Source of the DNA: WHSM01 sp050701635 | Lineage (GTDB): Bacteria > Actinomycetota > Actinomycetes > Mycobacteriales > Micromonosporaceae | Length of the DNA stretch: 6,504 bases | Direction of reading: 5' to 3' | NCBI GenBank assembly: GCA_050701635.1 | Contig: JBOGDF010000315.1 | Location: 1-6,504 of the forward strand | In this document: positions 5,707 through 6,504 of the stretch, piece after piece | Layout of the letters: each line of letters opens with the position of its first letter | How positions within the stretch are numbered: the stretch's first letter is position 1 | The notes under the pieces: model-generated | Database searches by the model: none | Told to the model about the DNA's origin: nothing | What the model saw: only the letters and a program-made list of their open reading frames with translations | Position numbers and translations under genes: made by a program

Positions 5707-5712
5707 TAGGCT
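5707..5712 (+). promoter_or_regulatory. Possible -10 element of a leaderless promoter for the LysR gene
   Basis: TAGGCT fits the actinobacterial TANNNT -10 pattern and ends 6 bases before the GTG start, so transcription could begin at the start codon itself. No clear -35 element is seen, and no strong Shine-Dalgarno site precedes the GTG, which fits a leaderless message. Confidence 0.4.
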
Positions 5713-5718
5713 GCATGG

Positions 5719-6504
5719 GTGAAGGTTGAGCTCTTCGATCCCGTCATGCTCCAGACGTTCGTGGCGGTCGCCGAGTGCGGGTCGTTCACCGGCGCCGCGA
5801 CGGTCGGTGGCTACACCCAGTCCGCCGTGTCGCGGCAGATCGCGGGGCTGGAGAAGGCGTGCCGGGTGGCGCTGTTCGTACGGGGAGCCCGCGGGGTACG
5901 GCTGACGCCCGCGGGAACGTACCTGCTGCCGTACGCCCGGACCGTCCTGGAGCGGTACGCCGACGCCAACCGTGCGCTGCGCGCGGTGCGGGAGCTGGAC
6001 GCCGGCCTGCTGCGGGTGGGCGCGTTCGCGACCGCCAACGCGGCGTTGATCCCGCCGGTGTTCAGCCGGCTCCGGGCCAGCCATCCGAAGCTGAGCCTGA
6101 CGTTGCGGGAGTCCACCACCGAACGTTTGCTGCCGATGCTGGACGCCGGTGACCTGGACGTGGCGGTGGTCAGCACCCACAAGTCGCCGGAGCTGTCGGG
6201 TGACGCGCGGCTGATCCGGCTGCTGGAGGACCCGCTGCTGGTGGCGCTGCCCACCGGACACCGGCTGGCGCGCCGGCGTACGGTGCGGCTGCCGGAGCTG
6301 GCCGACGAGCCGTGGATCGTCGCCGACACCCCAGAGGCCGTGGCGGCGCTGCACGCGACCTGCGCGAACGCCGGCTTCACGCCTGACACGCCGCTCCGCG
6401 CCGCCGAGTGGTACGGCAAGCTCGGCCTGGTCGCCGAGGGGCTCGGCGTCGCGCTGTTCCCCGGGATGGCGGCCGGGCTGGTACGCGCCGGCGTGGTGCT
6501 GCGC
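5719..6504 (+). CDS. LysR-family transcriptional regulator (3'-truncated by window edge)
   Basis: The frame from GTG 5719 stays open for 262 codons to the right edge. The start of the product is a typical LysR DNA-binding domain: LQTFVAVAECGSFTGAA (about 11-27), a helix-turn-helix with QSAVSRQIAGLE (34-45), then LFVRGARGVRLTPAG (52-66). A linker helix follows, and a periplasmic-binding-protein-like effector domain begins near 93 (GLLRVGAFATANA). LysR proteins usually have about 290-310 residues, so some 30-50 are missing. Its ligand and targets cannot be told from the sequence, and any divergent or adjacent target gene would lie outside the window. GTG 5719 gives the usual short lead before the first helix; an in-frame ATG at 5746 is a possible but shorter alternative. 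The nrdJ terminator upstream makes it an independent transcription unit. Confidence 0.93.
   Translation, partial: MKVELFDPVMLQTFVAVAECGSFTGAATVGGYTQSAVSRQIAGLEKACRVALFVRGARGVRLTPAGTYLLPYARTVLERYADANRALRAVRELDAGLLRVGAFATANAALIPPVFSRLRASHPKLSLTLRESTTERLLPMLDAGDLDVAVVSTHKSPELSGDARLIRLLEDPLLVALPTGHRLARRRTVRLPELADEPWIVADTPEAVAALHATCANAGFTPDTPLRAAEWYGKLGLVAEGLGVALFPGMAAGLVRAGVVLR

Noticed and set aside
2481..5789. 1102-codon open frame on the minus strand opposite nrdJ
   Set aside because: It is antisense to an unmistakable NrdJ with every catalytic motif in place. Its product is His/Arg/Gly/Val-rich low-complexity sequence typical of the antisense frame of GC-rich genes.
5548..6419. Two minus-strand frames opposite the LysR gene
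   Set aside because: They overlap each other and lie antisense to a clear LysR HTH and effector domain; one also crosses the nrdJ terminator.

Overview
The window is a GC-rich chromosomal segment from an actinobacterium. The protein sequences and the gene order (lexA beside a LysM gene, then nrdR and nrdJ) suggest a filamentous actinomycete, possibly of the Micromonosporaceae; that family assignment is inference. I see no mobile element, CRISPR array, RNA gene or sign of recent transfer. It is a conserved housekeeping locus with an unusually readable set of regulatory sites.

Layout, left to right. (1) The Pro/Gly/Arg-rich C-terminal tail of a probable plus-strand gene enters from the left edge (3-188) and converges with lexA. 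(2) lexA, the SOS repressor, is complete on the minus strand (264-1043). (3) A 320-base divergent promoter region (1044-1363) holds three SOS boxes of the form TCGAAC-N4-GTTCGA. One overlaps the -35 element of lexA, and two abut each other over the start of the opposite transcript. (4) A 131-residue membrane-anchored LysM protein (1364-1759) has the layout and position of mycobacterial ChiZ (Rv2719c) and corynebacterial DivS, the SOS-induced cell-division suppressors. (5) A 357-base gap (1760-2116) holds a terminator-like hairpin, a probable pair of NrdR boxes over a promoter, and a leader of about 130 nt. (6) nrdR (2117-2575) and nrdJ (2715-5627), the regulator and the adenosylcobalamin-dependent class II ribonucleotide reductase, probably form one operon. 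(7) A strong hairpin terminator (5638-5678) closes it. (8) A LysR-type regulator starts at 5719, perhaps on a leaderless mRNA, and runs off the right edge.

Functional reading: the locus places the DNA-damage response (LexA), a likely division checkpoint (LysM protein) and dNTP supply (NrdR/NrdJ) side by side. LexA probably represses itself and the LysM gene. NrdR probably represses its own operon when its ATP-cone senses sufficient dATP. A further near-consensus SOS box inside the 3' end of nrdR may or may not link the two circuits. I did not find a wholly new system; the most interesting items are the tandem SOS boxes, the ChiZ-like gene and the NrdR-box pair.
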